DNA of 64,000 nt. Source: an uncultured Erythrobacter sp. Its GTDB lineage: Bacteria; Pseudomonadota; Alphaproteobacteria; Sphingomonadales; Sphingomonadaceae. The DNA lies in assembly GCA_947495695.1 (NCBI GenBank), contig CANLZP010000003.1, forward strand, positions 62,001-126,000. The letters run 5' to 3'. This document shows positions 36,650 through 46,442 of the stretch, in pieces. Made by a program: the position numbers and the translations under genes. Each line of letters opens with the position of its first letter. The first letter of the stretch is position 1. A model generated the notes under the pieces. That model made no database searches, was not told the DNA's origin, and worked only from the letters and a program-made list of their open reading frames with translations.

Positions 36650-36682
36650 GTGAGGTTTTGCTCGGATCAGAAGGGATCTGGT

Positions 36683-38596
36683 ATGAAATATAGTTATTTA
36701 TGCGCCGCGGCTACGGCCTTGGGTTGGCATGGAGCAGCGATTGCGCAAGAGAGCGCGGCGAGCGTTCCTGATGCCATTATCGTTGCGGCTACGCGCTCTG
36801 CCGAGGCGGTTGAGGCAAGCGAGTATACCGGGTCGGTCACGATCCTGTCCGCTGAAGATGTGCGCAATCGCCAAACTCGTGAGCTGGCGGATATCCTGCG
36901 CGATGTCCCCGGCGTCGCGGTCAATGGCAGCCCAGGTCTGACCCAGATCCGCCTGCGCGGCAGCGAGGGCAATCATGTGCTGGTGCTGGTTGACGGTATT
37001 GAGGCGGCCAGTCCGTTCAATGGCGAGACCGATATTGGCACATTGCAAACCGAAATCGGCGCGCGGGTGGAAATCCTGCGGGGGCCGCAAAGCGCTCTGT
37101 ATGGGTCGGATGCGGTTGCCGGCGTTGTTGCCTATCAATCTGCCTCTGGACGCGATCTGAGCGGCGTCTCGGCTCGGTTTGAAGCTGGTTCGCAAGGCCG
37201 CATTAATGCGGCTGCGCGCGCTGGATTTTCGGGCGAAACGAGCGATCTGGCATTAAGCGCTGCCTTTGTCAGCAGCGATGGCGAGCCCAACGCCAGAGGC
37301 GGTACACGCGATCTTGGCGTCGACAGCCTAACCCTGTCCGGCAAGGGTAATTGGGAAATTGCTCCATCGCTTTCGCTGCGGGCGGTGGGCCGATATGTTA
37401 CAACCGAGGGTGATTTCAACGATCAAGATTTCGACTCCACCAGCCCAACCTTGGGTTTCGTGCTCGACAGTCCCGGTGTGTTTTACGAAAATGAGGCGAT
37501 TTATACGCTGGTCGGCGCAAGTTTTACCGCAAGCGACGCGTGGAGCCACGACATATCCGGCCAGATTGCCGATGTGACGCGCGATACTTTTTCCGGCGAT
37601 TTGCGCACCAGCGGAAACGTTGGCCAGCGCCTGAAGGGGTCCTATGTCACAACGTTGGTGCTGGGCGGACCTGTGTTCCGGCACACAATGACGGCGGCTG
37701 TTGATGTGGAGCGTGAGAAGTTTCGCAACGACGATCCCTTCGGATCAGCCTTTTCCGGATTTCGCACAGCCAGCAACACCGGATTGGTGGGCGAGTATCG
37801 TCTGACCGGTGATCGCTTCGATCTGTCCGCTGCAGTGCGCCAGGACTTCAACAATCGCTTTCAAGACGCAACAACGTTCCGCATCGCTGCCGGGGTTCAG
37901 GCCGGGCCATCAACCCGATTGCGGGCTGCGGGTGGTTCGGGCATCAAGAACCCCGGATTTTTCCAGCTGTTCGGCTTTTTTGATGGCCGGTTTATCGGCA
38001 ATCCTGAGCTGAAGGCGGAAAAATCTTCGGGCTGGGAAGTGGGCGTTGATCAAAGCTTCGCCGATGATGCCGTGTCGTTGTCGCTGACCTATTTCAACGA
38101 CGAGCTGAAGGACGAAGTGTTCACCGCTTTTCCTGCACCAGATTTCTTGGCGACCCCGCTCAATCGGGACACTACCTCAACACGCCAAGGTATCGAAGTG
38201 TCGGCCAATGCGCGCTTGGGTGCAGGTTTCACTCTGGATGCGGCCTACAGCTGGCTGGATGCAGAGGAAAATGGCGAGGAAGAGGTGCGCCGCCCCGATC
38301 ACATCGCCTCGGCCGCGCTAAATTGGGTTTCGAGCGATGATCGCGCCTCTGCCAATGTGATCGTGCGATACAATGGCTCTGCACAAGACGTCGCCTTCAC
38401 CGACCCCAGCTTTGTACCGGTGCGGGTCACGCTTGACGAATTTACCTTGGTGAATATCAACCTTGGCTATCGTTTGAGTGACCAGGTGGATGTGTTTGCG
38501 CGGGCTGAAAACTTGCTGGATGAAGACTATGAGCAAGTGTTCAGCTTCACCAATCCGGGCCGTTCAGTCATTGGCGGCGTGCGCATTTCGCTATGA
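36683..38596 (+). CDS. btuB: TonB-dependent vitamin B12 receptor, BtuB family
   Basis: A 637-residue outer-membrane transporter. A signal peptide (MKYSYLCAAATALGW...AIA) precedes a TonB box region DAIIVAATR, a plug domain (about 35-140, with LADILRDVPGVAVNG and ILRGPQSALYGSDAVAGVV) and a 22-strand-type barrel ending in the aromatic/hydrophobic VIGGVRISL. The receptor call to cobalamin rests chiefly on the riboswitch directly upstream and on BtuB-like plug sequence. AGAAGGGA lies before the ATG at 36683. No btuCDF genes are nearby. Confidence 0.88.
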   Translation: MKYSYLCAAATALGWHGAAIAQESAASVPDAIIVAATRSAEAVEASEYTGSVTILSAEDVRNRQTRELADILRDVPGVAVNGSPGLTQIRLRGSEGNHVLVLVDGIEAASPFNGETDIGTLQTEIGARVEILRGPQSALYGSDAVAGVVAYQSASGRDLSGVSARFEAGSQGRINAAARAGFSGETSDLALSAAFVSSDGEPNARGGTRDLGVDSLTLSGKGNWEIAPSLSLRAVGRYVTTEGDFNDQDFDSTSPTLGFVLDSPGVFYENEAIYTLVGASFTASDAWSHDISGQIADVTRDTFSGDLRTSGNVGQRLKGSYVTTLVLGGPVFRHTMTAAVDVEREKFRNDDPFGSAFSGFRTASNTGLVGEYRLTGDRFDLSAAVRQDFNNRFQDATTFRIAAGVQAGPSTRLRAAGGSGIKNPGFFQLFGFFDGRFIGNPELKAEKSSGWEVGVDQSFADDAVSLSLTYFNDELKDEVFTAFPAPDFLATPLNRDTTSTRQGIEVSANARLGAGFTLDAAYSWLDAEENGEEEVRRPDHIASAALNWVSSDDRASANVIVRYNGSAQDVAFTDPSFVPVRVTLDEFTLVNINLGYRLSDQVDVFARAENLLDEDYEQVFSFTNPGRSVIGGVRISL

Positions 38597-38603
38597 TGGA
38601 AAA

Positions 38604-38632
38604 TTGGCGGGAGGGCGTAACCCTCTCGCCAA
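38604..38632 (+). terminator. Hairpin between btuB and obgE
   Basis: TTGGCGGGAGGG (38604-38615) pairs with CCCTCTCGCCAA (38621-38632), twelve pairs with one G-U and a five-base loop. No T-run follows. It lies eight bases after the btuB stop and 28 before obgE, so it may terminate or separate the two units. Confidence 0.55.
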
Positions 38633-38651
38633 ATCCGCCAGAAGCGAATAG

Positions 38652-39716
<1,065 letters not shown>

Positions 39717-39720
39717 CGCG

Positions 39721-40842
39721 ATGAGCCTCTCGTCACTCTCTGACCTTGCCAAGGCGCGGCGCATTGTCGTCAAAATCGGCAGCTCTTTGCTGGTGGAGCA
39801 GGGCAAAGCGCGCGTGGCCTGGTTGCATATGCTCGCGCAGGATATCAAGGGTTTGCGCGATGCAGGCCCGGAAGTGATCGTTGTCAGTTCGGGCGCTATC
39901 GCAATGGGCGCGGCGAAACTCGGATTTGCCAATGGCGGGCGCGGCAGTTTGGCAGACGCGCAGGCGGCAGCTGCAGTCGGCCAGATTGAGCTGGCGAGGT
40001 TGTGGTCCGAAAACCTGGGCACCTTTGGCCTGACAACGGCACAAATGCTGGTGACACTGGAAGATCTGGAAGATCGCCGACGCTACCTCAATGCTTCGGC
40101 AACGCTCACCCGATTGCTGGAAGCTGGTGCGGTGCCGGTCGTCAACGAGAATGACAGCGTAGCAACCGAAGAAATTCGTTTTGGTGACAATGACCGGCTG
40201 GCCGCCCGCGTTGCCCAAGCCGCTGATGCCGATGTGGTTTTGCTGCTGTCCGATGTTGATGGCCTGTATGACCGTGACCCGTCGGACAGCGACGCAGCAA
40301 TCATTCCCACGGTCGAGGGTATCACACCCGAAGTGATGGCAATGGCCAGCAGCGTGTCGTCGTCGGGCATGGGCTCTGGCGGCATGGTTTCAAAATTGCA
40401 GGCAGCGCAAATTGCCGAGCGCGCCGGGATAACGCTGGCGATTATCAATGGCCGGTGGGATTCGCCGATTGCCAATGCTGTTGAGGCCAATTTGGGGACC
40501 GTTTTTGTGCCCCAGCGTCATGATGCTGCCCGCAAGGCATGGCTGGGTGGACGCATCGCGCCAAAAGGTGTGCTGCATGTCGACCAAGGCTGCGAGGCCG
40601 CTCTGCGCAAAGGTTCAAGTCTGCTCGCTGCTGGAATTGTCCGGATCGAGGGTGACTTCGATCGCGGGGAATTGGTCAGCATCGCCAATGCTAAGGGCGA
40701 CATAATCGCTCAGGGCCTGAGCGAATACTCAATCGATGATTGTCGCAAGATCATGGGGCTGCGCGAGGGTGAACAAGCTGCGGCCTTGGGATATTCGCCG
40801 CGCTCGGCCGTTGTCCATCGCGACCAATTGGTGTTGCTGTGA
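39721..40842 (+). CDS. proB: Glutamate 5-kinase
   Basis: A 373-residue enzyme for the first step of proline synthesis. The amino-acid kinase domain has VKIGSSLLVE at the N-terminus, VVSSGAIAMGAAKLG, PVVNENDSVATEEI and the FGDNDRLAA loop; a PUA domain (about 280-370) completes the long form. The pathway end product proline normally inhibits it. It lies four bases from obgE and overlaps the next gene by four, so all three are probably one transcript. Confidence 0.95.
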   Translation: MSLSSLSDLAKARRIVVKIGSSLLVEQGKARVAWLHMLAQDIKGLRDAGPEVIVVSSGAIAMGAAKLGFANGGRGSLADAQAAAAVGQIELARLWSENLGTFGLTTAQMLVTLEDLEDRRRYLNASATLTRLLEAGAVPVVNENDSVATEEIRFGDNDRLAARVAQAADADVVLLLSDVDGLYDRDPSDSDAAIIPTVEGITPEVMAMASSVSSSGMGSGGMVSKLQAAQIAERAGITLAIINGRWDSPIANAVEANLGTVFVPQRHDAARKAWLGGRIAPKGVLHVDQGCEAALRKGSSLLAAGIVRIEGDFDRGELVSIANAKGDIIAQGLSEYSIDDCRKIMGLREGEQAAALGYSPRSAVVHRDQLVLL

Positions 40843-41762
40843 GCGGGGAACTGCCTGTCGCGATCACCGGAGGCACCGGATTTGTCGGGAAGGCGGTGTT
40901 GGATATGCTTGGCGAGGCGCTGATCCCGGTTGAAGCGCTCGCCCGCAAGGTGCCCAAGGACGGGCATCTGCGGGTCGACTGGGTCCAGGGCAATCTGGAT
41001 GATCTGACCGCATTGGAACGACTCGTCACGGGCTGCCGGGCGGTCATCCATATCGCCGGCCTGACCAGCAGCCCCGATCCGCAAGATTTCGAGCAGGCCA
41101 ATGTGGTCGGCACCGCCAATGTTATCGCGGCGATGAAGCGCAGCGGTACCAAGCGGCTGGTGTTCGTTTCGTCATTGGCCGCACGCAAGCCCGAATTGTC
41201 AGCCTATGGCGCGTCCAAGGACAAGGCCGAACAATTGGTCGAGGCGAGCGGGTTGGATTGGACCATTGTACGCCCACCGGCGGTATATGGCCCGCGTGAT
41301 AAGGACATGTTCGAATTGTTCCGCTCGGCCAAATTCGGACTGGTTCCATTGCCGCCAAGCGGTGCCACTTCGATCATCCACGTGAATGATCTGGCGCAAT
41401 TGCTGGTGGCACTCATTCCCTTCGACCCGCAGTCGCGTAAACGCATCTTTGAACCCGATGATGGGCGCGAGGGTGGTTGGAGCCACAAGGAATTGGGCAA
41501 TGCCATCGGCACGGCAATGGGCCGCCCGGTGCTGGCCTTGAACTTGCCCGGCGCCATTTTGCACAGCGCCGCCGCGATCGACGGTCTGTTCCGCAGAAAA
41601 CGCGCCAAGCTAACCGCTGACCGGGTCGGTTATATGCTGCATCCTAATTGGGTTTCGCGTTCCGATAGAGCGGTTCCCGAGGCTCTGTGGCAGCCCGCTA
41701 TCGAAGGCGAGGCCGGACTGAAAAGCACGGCTGACTGGTACAAAGCTGAGGGCTGGCTGTAG
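40839..41762 (+). CDS. NAD-dependent epimerase/dehydratase family protein (atypical SDR)
   Basis: A 307-residue extended/atypical short-chain dehydrogenase. GGTGFVGKAV (about 10-19) is the NAD(P) motif, VIHIAGLTS follows strand 4, and the catalytic-like Y-x3-K is in AYGASKDKAE. VRPPAVYGPRDKDM is the usual extended-SDR segment. The substrate is unknown; similar proteins are annotated as nucleotide-sugar epimerases or as NDUFA9-like. It begins at a GTG that overlaps the proB stop (GTGA). Confidence 0.82.
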   Translation: MSGELPVAITGGTGFVGKAVLDMLGEALIPVEALARKVPKDGHLRVDWVQGNLDDLTALERLVTGCRAVIHIAGLTSSPDPQDFEQANVVGTANVIAAMKRSGTKRLVFVSSLAARKPELSAYGASKDKAEQLVEASGLDWTIVRPPAVYGPRDKDMFELFRSAKFGLVPLPPSGATSIIHVNDLAQLLVALIPFDPQSRKRIFEPDDGREGGWSHKELGNAIGTAMGRPVLALNLPGAILHSAAAIDGLFRRKRAKLTADRVGYMLHPNWVSRSDRAVPEALWQPAIEGEAGLKSTADWYKAEGWL

Positions 41763-41867
41763 CTGCGCCATTTGGTGATTAGTGGCCGAACCTCTAGGCT
41801 GCGATCAGGGACACGAATCACGATTGAACTGATGGCCGTTTCCCTCGGCCATACATTTGGGGGTAAT

Positions 41868-42269
41868 ATGAAAAAGATTGCATTGATTGCTGCGCTGGCA
41901 GTGGTTTCGGCCTGTTCGCAAGGCGACGCTGAGCCAGAAGCTGCAGCAACTGAAGAAGCTGCGACAGAGACAGCGGAGCCTGTTGCTTTGGACGGAAAGC
42001 CATCGGTAGGCACCTACACCGTAACCGGTGCGGATGGCTCATCGATTACGCAAGAAGTGCGTGCTGATGGCACTTTCACGAACACGGCGGGTGAAGATAC
42101 CGAGAGCGGCACTTGGGAGCAGAAATCACCCGACGTGTTCTGCACCACCAGAGATGAAGAAGGTGCTGAACAGCAGTGCAGCAACGAATCCATGACCGAA
42201 GATGGTGTGTGGCAATCGGTTGATTCCGACGGTGAAGTTTCGGTCGTCGAACGCGTCGAAGCAGAATAA
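41868..42269 (+). CDS. Small acidic lipoprotein, hypothetical
   Basis: A 133-residue exported lipoprotein: signal MKKIALIAALAVVSAC with lipobox VSAC, lipidated C16. A Glu/Ala/Thr-rich linker leads to a small beta-rich domain (GTYTVTGADGSSITQEVRA, FCTTRDEEGAEQQCS) with two further cysteines that could form a disulfide. I recognise no family. GGGGG at 41858 precedes the ATG. Ends just before a strong bidirectional terminator. Confidence 0.65.
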   Translation: MKKIALIAALAVVSACSQGDAEPEAAATEEAATETAEPVALDGKPSVGTYTVTGADGSSITQEVRADGTFTNTAGEDTESGTWEQKSPDVFCTTRDEEGAEQQCSNESMTEDGVWQSVDSDGEVSVVERVEAE

Positions 42270-42277
42270 TTGACAGT

Positions 42278-42310
42278 TGGGATAGGGGGTGAAGTTTGCT
42301 CCCTATCCCA
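42278..42310. terminator. Bidirectional terminator between convergent genes
   Basis: TGGGATAGGG (42278-42287) pairs with CCCTATCCCA (42301-42310), ten pairs, loop of 13, followed on the + strand by TTTATTTCTTT. It separates the small lipoprotein gene from the convergent cysH. Confidence 0.82.
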
Positions 42311-42341
42311 TTTATTTCTTTAAGGAAATAATCCCGTAACC

Positions 42342-43127
42342 CTATAGGAACGGCTCGTAACCCGGCGGTAGATCGGCATCTTCGCCATCCACGCTGTGGA
42401 TGCCGCATTCGGTTTTATCCCATCCCTTCCAGCGCCCGGACCGAGGGTCTTCACCCGGTGCAACTTTGTGCGTGCATGGCGAACAGCCGATGGAGGGATA
42501 GCCTTGATCAATGAGCGGGTGGCGCGGCAAATCATGCTCTTCAAAATAGGCTTCTATTTGTTCCGCTGACCAGTCGATCAGAGGATTGATTTTCAGCCGG
42601 CCCTGCGCATCGGTGGTGTCAATTTCAAATCGGGGCAAATTTGCCCGCGTTGCGCTCTGGAAACTTTTGCGGCCGGTAAAGCTGGCGTCATAATCGGCCA
42701 GCGCTTTGGCCAGTGGTTTGACCTTTCTGATCTCGCAACATCCGTCTGGATCATAGGACCATCTAAGGCCGGTCTCGTCTTTGGAGGCGAGGTCTGCACT
42801 GTCGGGATGAAGTTCGATGACATTAGTCAGACCCAATTTTGCGATCACCTCATCGCGATAGGTCAGGGTTTCGGGAAAGTGTTTTCCGGTCTCCAGAAAC
42901 AGCACAGGAAGATCCGGATCCACTTGTGCAATCAAATGCAGCAAGACCACGCTTTCGGCGCCAAAACTGGATACCGTTGTGACCTGTCCAGCCAAGCCGT
43001 CCTTGATCACAGATTGCAGCATTTCCTGCGTGCTGGCGCCCCGAAACATGCGATTGAGCTTGATCGCATCGGCCTCTGAGAAGCGAGGGCCAGTATCAAT
43101 CCGGTCAACGGCGCGCATGTCATTCAT
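42342..43127 (-). CDS. cysH: Adenylyl-sulfate reductase, CysH family (APS-type)
   Basis: A 261-residue CysH enzyme that reduces activated sulfate to sulfite. The catalytic cysteine is C241 in KTECGIH. C130-C131 and C215-x2-C218 form the CC...CxxC pattern that binds a [4Fe-4S] cluster and marks bacterial APS reductases; thioredoxin-dependent PAPS reductases such as that of E. coli lack it. The phosphosulfate loop SSFGAESVVLL is present. The ATG at 43127 overlaps the DUF934 gene by eight bases. It is the last gene of the cobA-cysH set. Confidence 0.88.
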   Translation of the reverse strand: MNDMRAVDRIDTGPRFSEADAIKLNRMFRGASTQEMLQSVIKDGLAGQVTTVSSFGAESVVLLHLIAQVDPDLPVLFLETGKHFPETLTYRDEVIAKLGLTNVIELHPDSADLASKDETGLRWSYDPDGCCEIRKVKPLAKALADYDASFTGRKSFQSATRANLPRFEIDTTDAQGRLKINPLIDWSAEQIEAYFEEHDLPRHPLIDQGYPSIGCSPCTHKVAPGEDPRSGRWKGWDKTECGIHSVDGEDADLPPGYEPFL

Positions 43128-43578
43128 GGCGCAAATCCCAGATTGGCTTGCGAGTGTCTGCCGCGCTTTGATAAACTTCGGGCCACCGCGCAAAGGCGGT
43201 TTTGGCATCGTCTTCATTGATCGGCTTGTCTGGAGCGAAGGCATCAAAGCCGCAGCGCCGCATAAATCCAATCTGATCCACCAGGACATCGCCCACAGCG
43301 CGCAATTCGCCAGTGTAACCCGCCTCGCGCAACACGCGCGCAGCGGAATAGCCGCGCCCGTCAGTGTAAGCGGGGAAATTCACCTCAACCAATTGCAGCC
43401 GGTCGAGGAAAGGCAGCAATTCGCGCGCATCATCGCCCGGTTCAATCCGCACGGCTGTAGCGTTGGTTTGGTCGCAACAAGAATCGACTGTTACTGCCGG
43501 TACATCAGCAATTTCGTCATCGCGGAAACGGAACTGGACCTGGTCCGGGCTGGTGCCCCAATCTTGCTGCTCAGTCAT
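43120..43578 (-). CDS. DUF934 domain-containing protein
   Basis: A 152-residue protein of the DUF934 family, which is nearly always next to cysI/cysH but whose role is unproven. Family features are LLPFLDRLQLVEVNFPAYTDGRGYS and VLVDQIGFMRRCGFDAF. It has three cysteines (a CC pair near residue 33 and one in RRCGF), not a clear metal site. AGGAGG lies close before the ATG at 43578. It overlaps the start of cysH by eight bases, so the two are coupled; cysI lies 89 bases upstream. Confidence 0.85.
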   Translation of the reverse strand: MTEQQDWGTSPDQVQFRFRDDEIADVPAVTVDSCCDQTNATAVRIEPGDDARELLPFLDRLQLVEVNFPAYTDGRGYSAARVLREAGYTGELRAVGDVLVDQIGFMRRCGFDAFAPDKPINEDDAKTAFARWPEVYQSAADTRKPIWDLRHE

Positions 43579-43667
43579 TCCGGCCTCCTGTCGCTGGTTT
43601 GCCGCTGCCATTATGTTGTTGGAAATACGCCACAAAGCTGCCGCTTTGGATGGTCCTGAGGTCGCTC

Positions 43668-45299
43668 TTAATCATAAAGAGCCTCCTTGAAGGGATCCAT
43701 GCCAATACGGCGATAGGTGTCGAGGAACCGCTCTCCATCTTCACGCTTGTCGAGATAGATATCGGTCACCGTCTCGATCGCGTCGATCACGCCATCTTCG
43801 TCAAACCCGCGGCCGGTTATCTTACCCAGCGCGGTGTCTTCCGCCTCGCTTCCACCCAGCAAAAGCTGATAATTCTCGGTGCCTTTCTTATCGACACCCA
43901 AAATACCGATGTGGCCTGCATGGTGGTGCCCACAGGCATTGATACAGCCCGAAATCTTCAGCTTCAGCTCGCCCAATTGCTCGGTCTTGCCCTTTTCAGC
44001 AAACCGGGTTGAGATGCGCTGCGCCAAGGGTATCGAGCGCGCATTGGCCAGGCTGCAATAATCCAGCCCGGGGCAAGCGATAATGTCTTCGATTGTGTCG
44101 AGATTAGGCGAGCCCAGTCCCGCCGCTTCCAGCTTGGTCCACAGCGCATGCAGATCGGCAATGCGAACATGCGGCAGCACCACGTTTTGGGTGTGCATCA
44201 CGCGCATTTCATCAAAGCTGTAAGCCTTGGCCAGATCGGCCATCAGATGCATCTGTTCAGACGAAGCATCGCCCGGAATACCAGCAACTGGCTTCAGGCT
44301 GATGACCGCGCTGACATAGCTATCATGCTTGTGGCGATGGGTGTTGCGCTCAACCCATAAGGCGAAATCGGGATCGCTACGATCGGCCGTCTTTGGCCCA
44401 TCAACAAAGTCGGGATCGGCGAAGAACGGCTTGAGCCGCTCCAGCTCTGCCAAGGGTGGCTCCACGCCTTGATCGAGCAAGTGCTTGAACTCTTCTTCCA
44501 CCTGACGGGTGTATTCGTTCTTGCCCAATTCATGGACCAGGATCTTGATCCGAGCCTTATACTTATTGTCGCGCCGACCATAGCGATTGTAGACCCGCAA
44601 GCAGGCCTCGGAATAAGTCACCAATTGGTCAAGCGGGACGAATTCGCGGATCATCGGTGCAATCATCGGGGTACGGCCCATGCCGCCGCCAACGTAGAAG
44701 GCTGCGCCCAACTCGCCAGCGTCATTCTTCACGATCTGAATACCGATATCGTGCAGCCTCATGGCAGCGCGGTCCGTATCCGACGCAATCACGGCGATCT
44801 TGAATTTGCGTGGCAGGAACGAAAACTCCGGATGAAAGCTCGACCATTGGCGCAGCAATTCGGCGTAGGGGCGCGGATCGACCAGTTCGTCCGCTGCGGC
44901 TCCTGCAAAATGGTCGGACGAGATGTTGCGGATGCAATTGCCGCTGGTCTGGATGGCATGCATCTCTACCGAGGCAAGATCGGCCAGAAGGTCGGCGGTC
45001 TCTTCCAGCTTGATCCAATTGTATTGGATGTTCTGGCGCGTGGTAAAGTGGCCATAACCCCGGTCATATTTGTCCGCAATATCGGCCAGCATGTGCATTT
45101 GGCGGCTGTTCAGCGTTCCATAGGGGATGGCGACGCGCAGCATATAGGCGTGCAATTGGAGGTAGAGCCCGTTCATCAAGCGTAAGGGGCGGAATTGCTC
45201 TTCGGTGATGCGGCCTTCAAGCCGGCGCTGGGCCTGATCGCGAAATTCTTCAACGCGGGCATCAACCATCGCTTGGTCATAGGAATCATACAAATACAT
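43668..45299 (-). CDS. cysI: Sulfite reductase (haemoprotein, ferredoxin-type) CysI
   Basis: A 543-residue sirohaem [4Fe-4S] reductase that carries out the six-electron reduction of sulfite to sulfide. Two ferredoxin-like half domains are present; the cluster cysteines are in CPGLDYCSLANARS and GCINACGHHH. No CysJ flavoprotein is encoded beside it, so electrons probably come from ferredoxin or another donor. It sits three bases after DUF2849, in an operon with the sirohaem gene cobA. A nitrite reductase role cannot be excluded by sequence alone, but the cysH neighbour favours sulfite. Confidence 0.92.
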   Translation of the reverse strand: MYLYDSYDQAMVDARVEEFRDQAQRRLEGRITEEQFRPLRLMNGLYLQLHAYMLRVAIPYGTLNSRQMHMLADIADKYDRGYGHFTTRQNIQYNWIKLEETADLLADLASVEMHAIQTSGNCIRNISSDHFAGAAADELVDPRPYAELLRQWSSFHPEFSFLPRKFKIAVIASDTDRAAMRLHDIGIQIVKNDAGELGAAFYVGGGMGRTPMIAPMIREFVPLDQLVTYSEACLRVYNRYGRRDNKYKARIKILVHELGKNEYTRQVEEEFKHLLDQGVEPPLAELERLKPFFADPDFVDGPKTADRSDPDFALWVERNTHRHKHDSYVSAVISLKPVAGIPGDASSEQMHLMADLAKAYSFDEMRVMHTQNVVLPHVRIADLHALWTKLEAAGLGSPNLDTIEDIIACPGLDYCSLANARSIPLAQRISTRFAEKGKTEQLGELKLKISGCINACGHHHAGHIGILGVDKKGTENYQLLLGGSEAEDTALGKITGRGFDEDGVIDAIETVTDIYLDKREDGERFLDTYRRIGMDPFKEALYD

Positions 45300-45302
45300 G
45301 GC

Positions 45303-45599
45303 TTAAATCACCCAATTGCCGGCTTCGGGGTCGGCTGGTTTGAGGGTCAGGTCAGGGCGGACAGTGGGGCCGAGCGCACGCACGCGGTCCTTAATATGGG
45401 CCGGACGGACGCCCCCATCCTGCTTGGTCGCTTCGATGGCATAGCCCGAGTTTACGCGTCGCGCGGCGTCTTCGCGGGCGAGGATTTCGTCGCCTCGCTC
45501 ACCCACGTCAACCGCATCATCAACATAGCGCGACCAGCCTTTCCCATCCCACCAGATGACCTCGCCAGTCTTCAAATCATTGCCAGTCAATATCTTCAT
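45303..45599 (-). CDS. DUF2849 domain-containing protein
   Basis: A 98-residue protein of the DUF2849 family, found in alphaproteobacteria next to cysI. The conserved N-terminus KILTGNDLKTGEVIWW and the GWSRYVDDAV motif are present; no cysteine exists, so it binds no Fe-S cluster by itself. The function is unknown. Its start overlaps the cobA stop (ATGA) and its stop is three bases from cysI, so it is firmly within the sulfite-reduction operon. Confidence 0.85.
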   Translation of the reverse strand: MKILTGNDLKTGEVIWWDGKGWSRYVDDAVDVGERGDEILAREDAARRVNSGYAIEATKQDGGVRPAHIKDRVRALGPTVRPDLTLKPADPEAGNWVI

Positions 45600-46354
45600 T
45601 GCGTTGCCTCCACGGCAGTTTGAGCAATCACGCGGTCATCGCGCGCGGTCACATCGCCAATCACGATCAGGGCGGGGCTTTTGATTGCATGTTGAGTGAT
45701 CAATTGGGGCAGTCCGGCCAGCAATCCGCGCACTACGCGCATGTTGGCGCGCGCTGCATTCTCGATCACGGCTACCGGAACATCGGGCGTCAGGCCGTCC
45801 GCCATCAGCTTCTCGGCGATCTGAGGGGCAGTCTTAACGCCCATATAGATTACCAAGGTGCGCCCTTTACCGGCCAATCCCGACCAATCCTGGTCCGACA
45901 GGCCTTTGCATTGGCCAGCTACAAAGCTGACAATGCTGGAGGCATCGCGGTGGGTTAGCGCAATTTGCGAGGCGGCAGCTGCACCATTGGCAGCAGAGAT
46001 GCCGGGGACGATTTCCACCCGAACTCCGGCCGCGCGGGCGTCTTCTGCTTCTTCACCGCCGCGTCCGAACACCAGAGGGTCACCGCCCTTCAGGCGGATC
46101 ACATCGCGTCCTTTTTGCGCCTCGCGGATCAGCAAAGCATTGATGTCTTCTTGCGGCAAAGTGTGACGCGCGCGTTTCTTCGCAACCGAGATCAATTCTG
46201 CATCAGTGCGGGCAAGCGCCAGAATGGCCGGATCAACCAGCCCATCATGCACAATGATTTCAGCGCTCTCGATCAAGCGCGCCGCGCGCAAAGTCAGCAG
46301 GTCGGGATCACCCGGGCCTGCGCCAACTAGATAGATTGTGCCTGTTTGTGTCAT
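45596..46354 (-). CDS. cobA: Uroporphyrinogen-III C-methyltransferase
   Basis: A 252-residue SAM-dependent enzyme (CobA/SUMT, the CysG C-terminal activity) that makes precorrin-2 from uroporphyrinogen III. VGAGPGDPDLLTLRA at the N-terminus, VIRLKGGDPLVFGRGGEE and the late VIYMGVK are family motifs. In this operon it most likely supplies sirohaem for CysI; the oxidase/ferrochelatase step is not encoded here. The start at 46354 gives a normal N-terminus. Confidence 0.92.
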   Translation of the reverse strand: MTQTGTIYLVGAGPGDPDLLTLRAARLIESAEIIVHDGLVDPAILALARTDAELISVAKKRARHTLPQEDINALLIREAQKGRDVIRLKGGDPLVFGRGGEEAEDARAAGVRVEIVPGISAANGAAAASQIALTHRDASSIVSFVAGQCKGLSDQDWSGLAGKGRTLVIYMGVKTAPQIAEKLMADGLTPDVPVAVIENAARANMRVVRGLLAGLPQLITQHAIKSPALIVIGDVTARDDRVIAQTAVEATQ

Positions 46355-46442
46355 GGCCCGCAAATGGGGCGATACGGTCGAATGTTCCAGCGAGAATGGA
46401 TTTGTGCATGCTTAGCAAAGCTATCTCGCTGGAATTTGCGCG

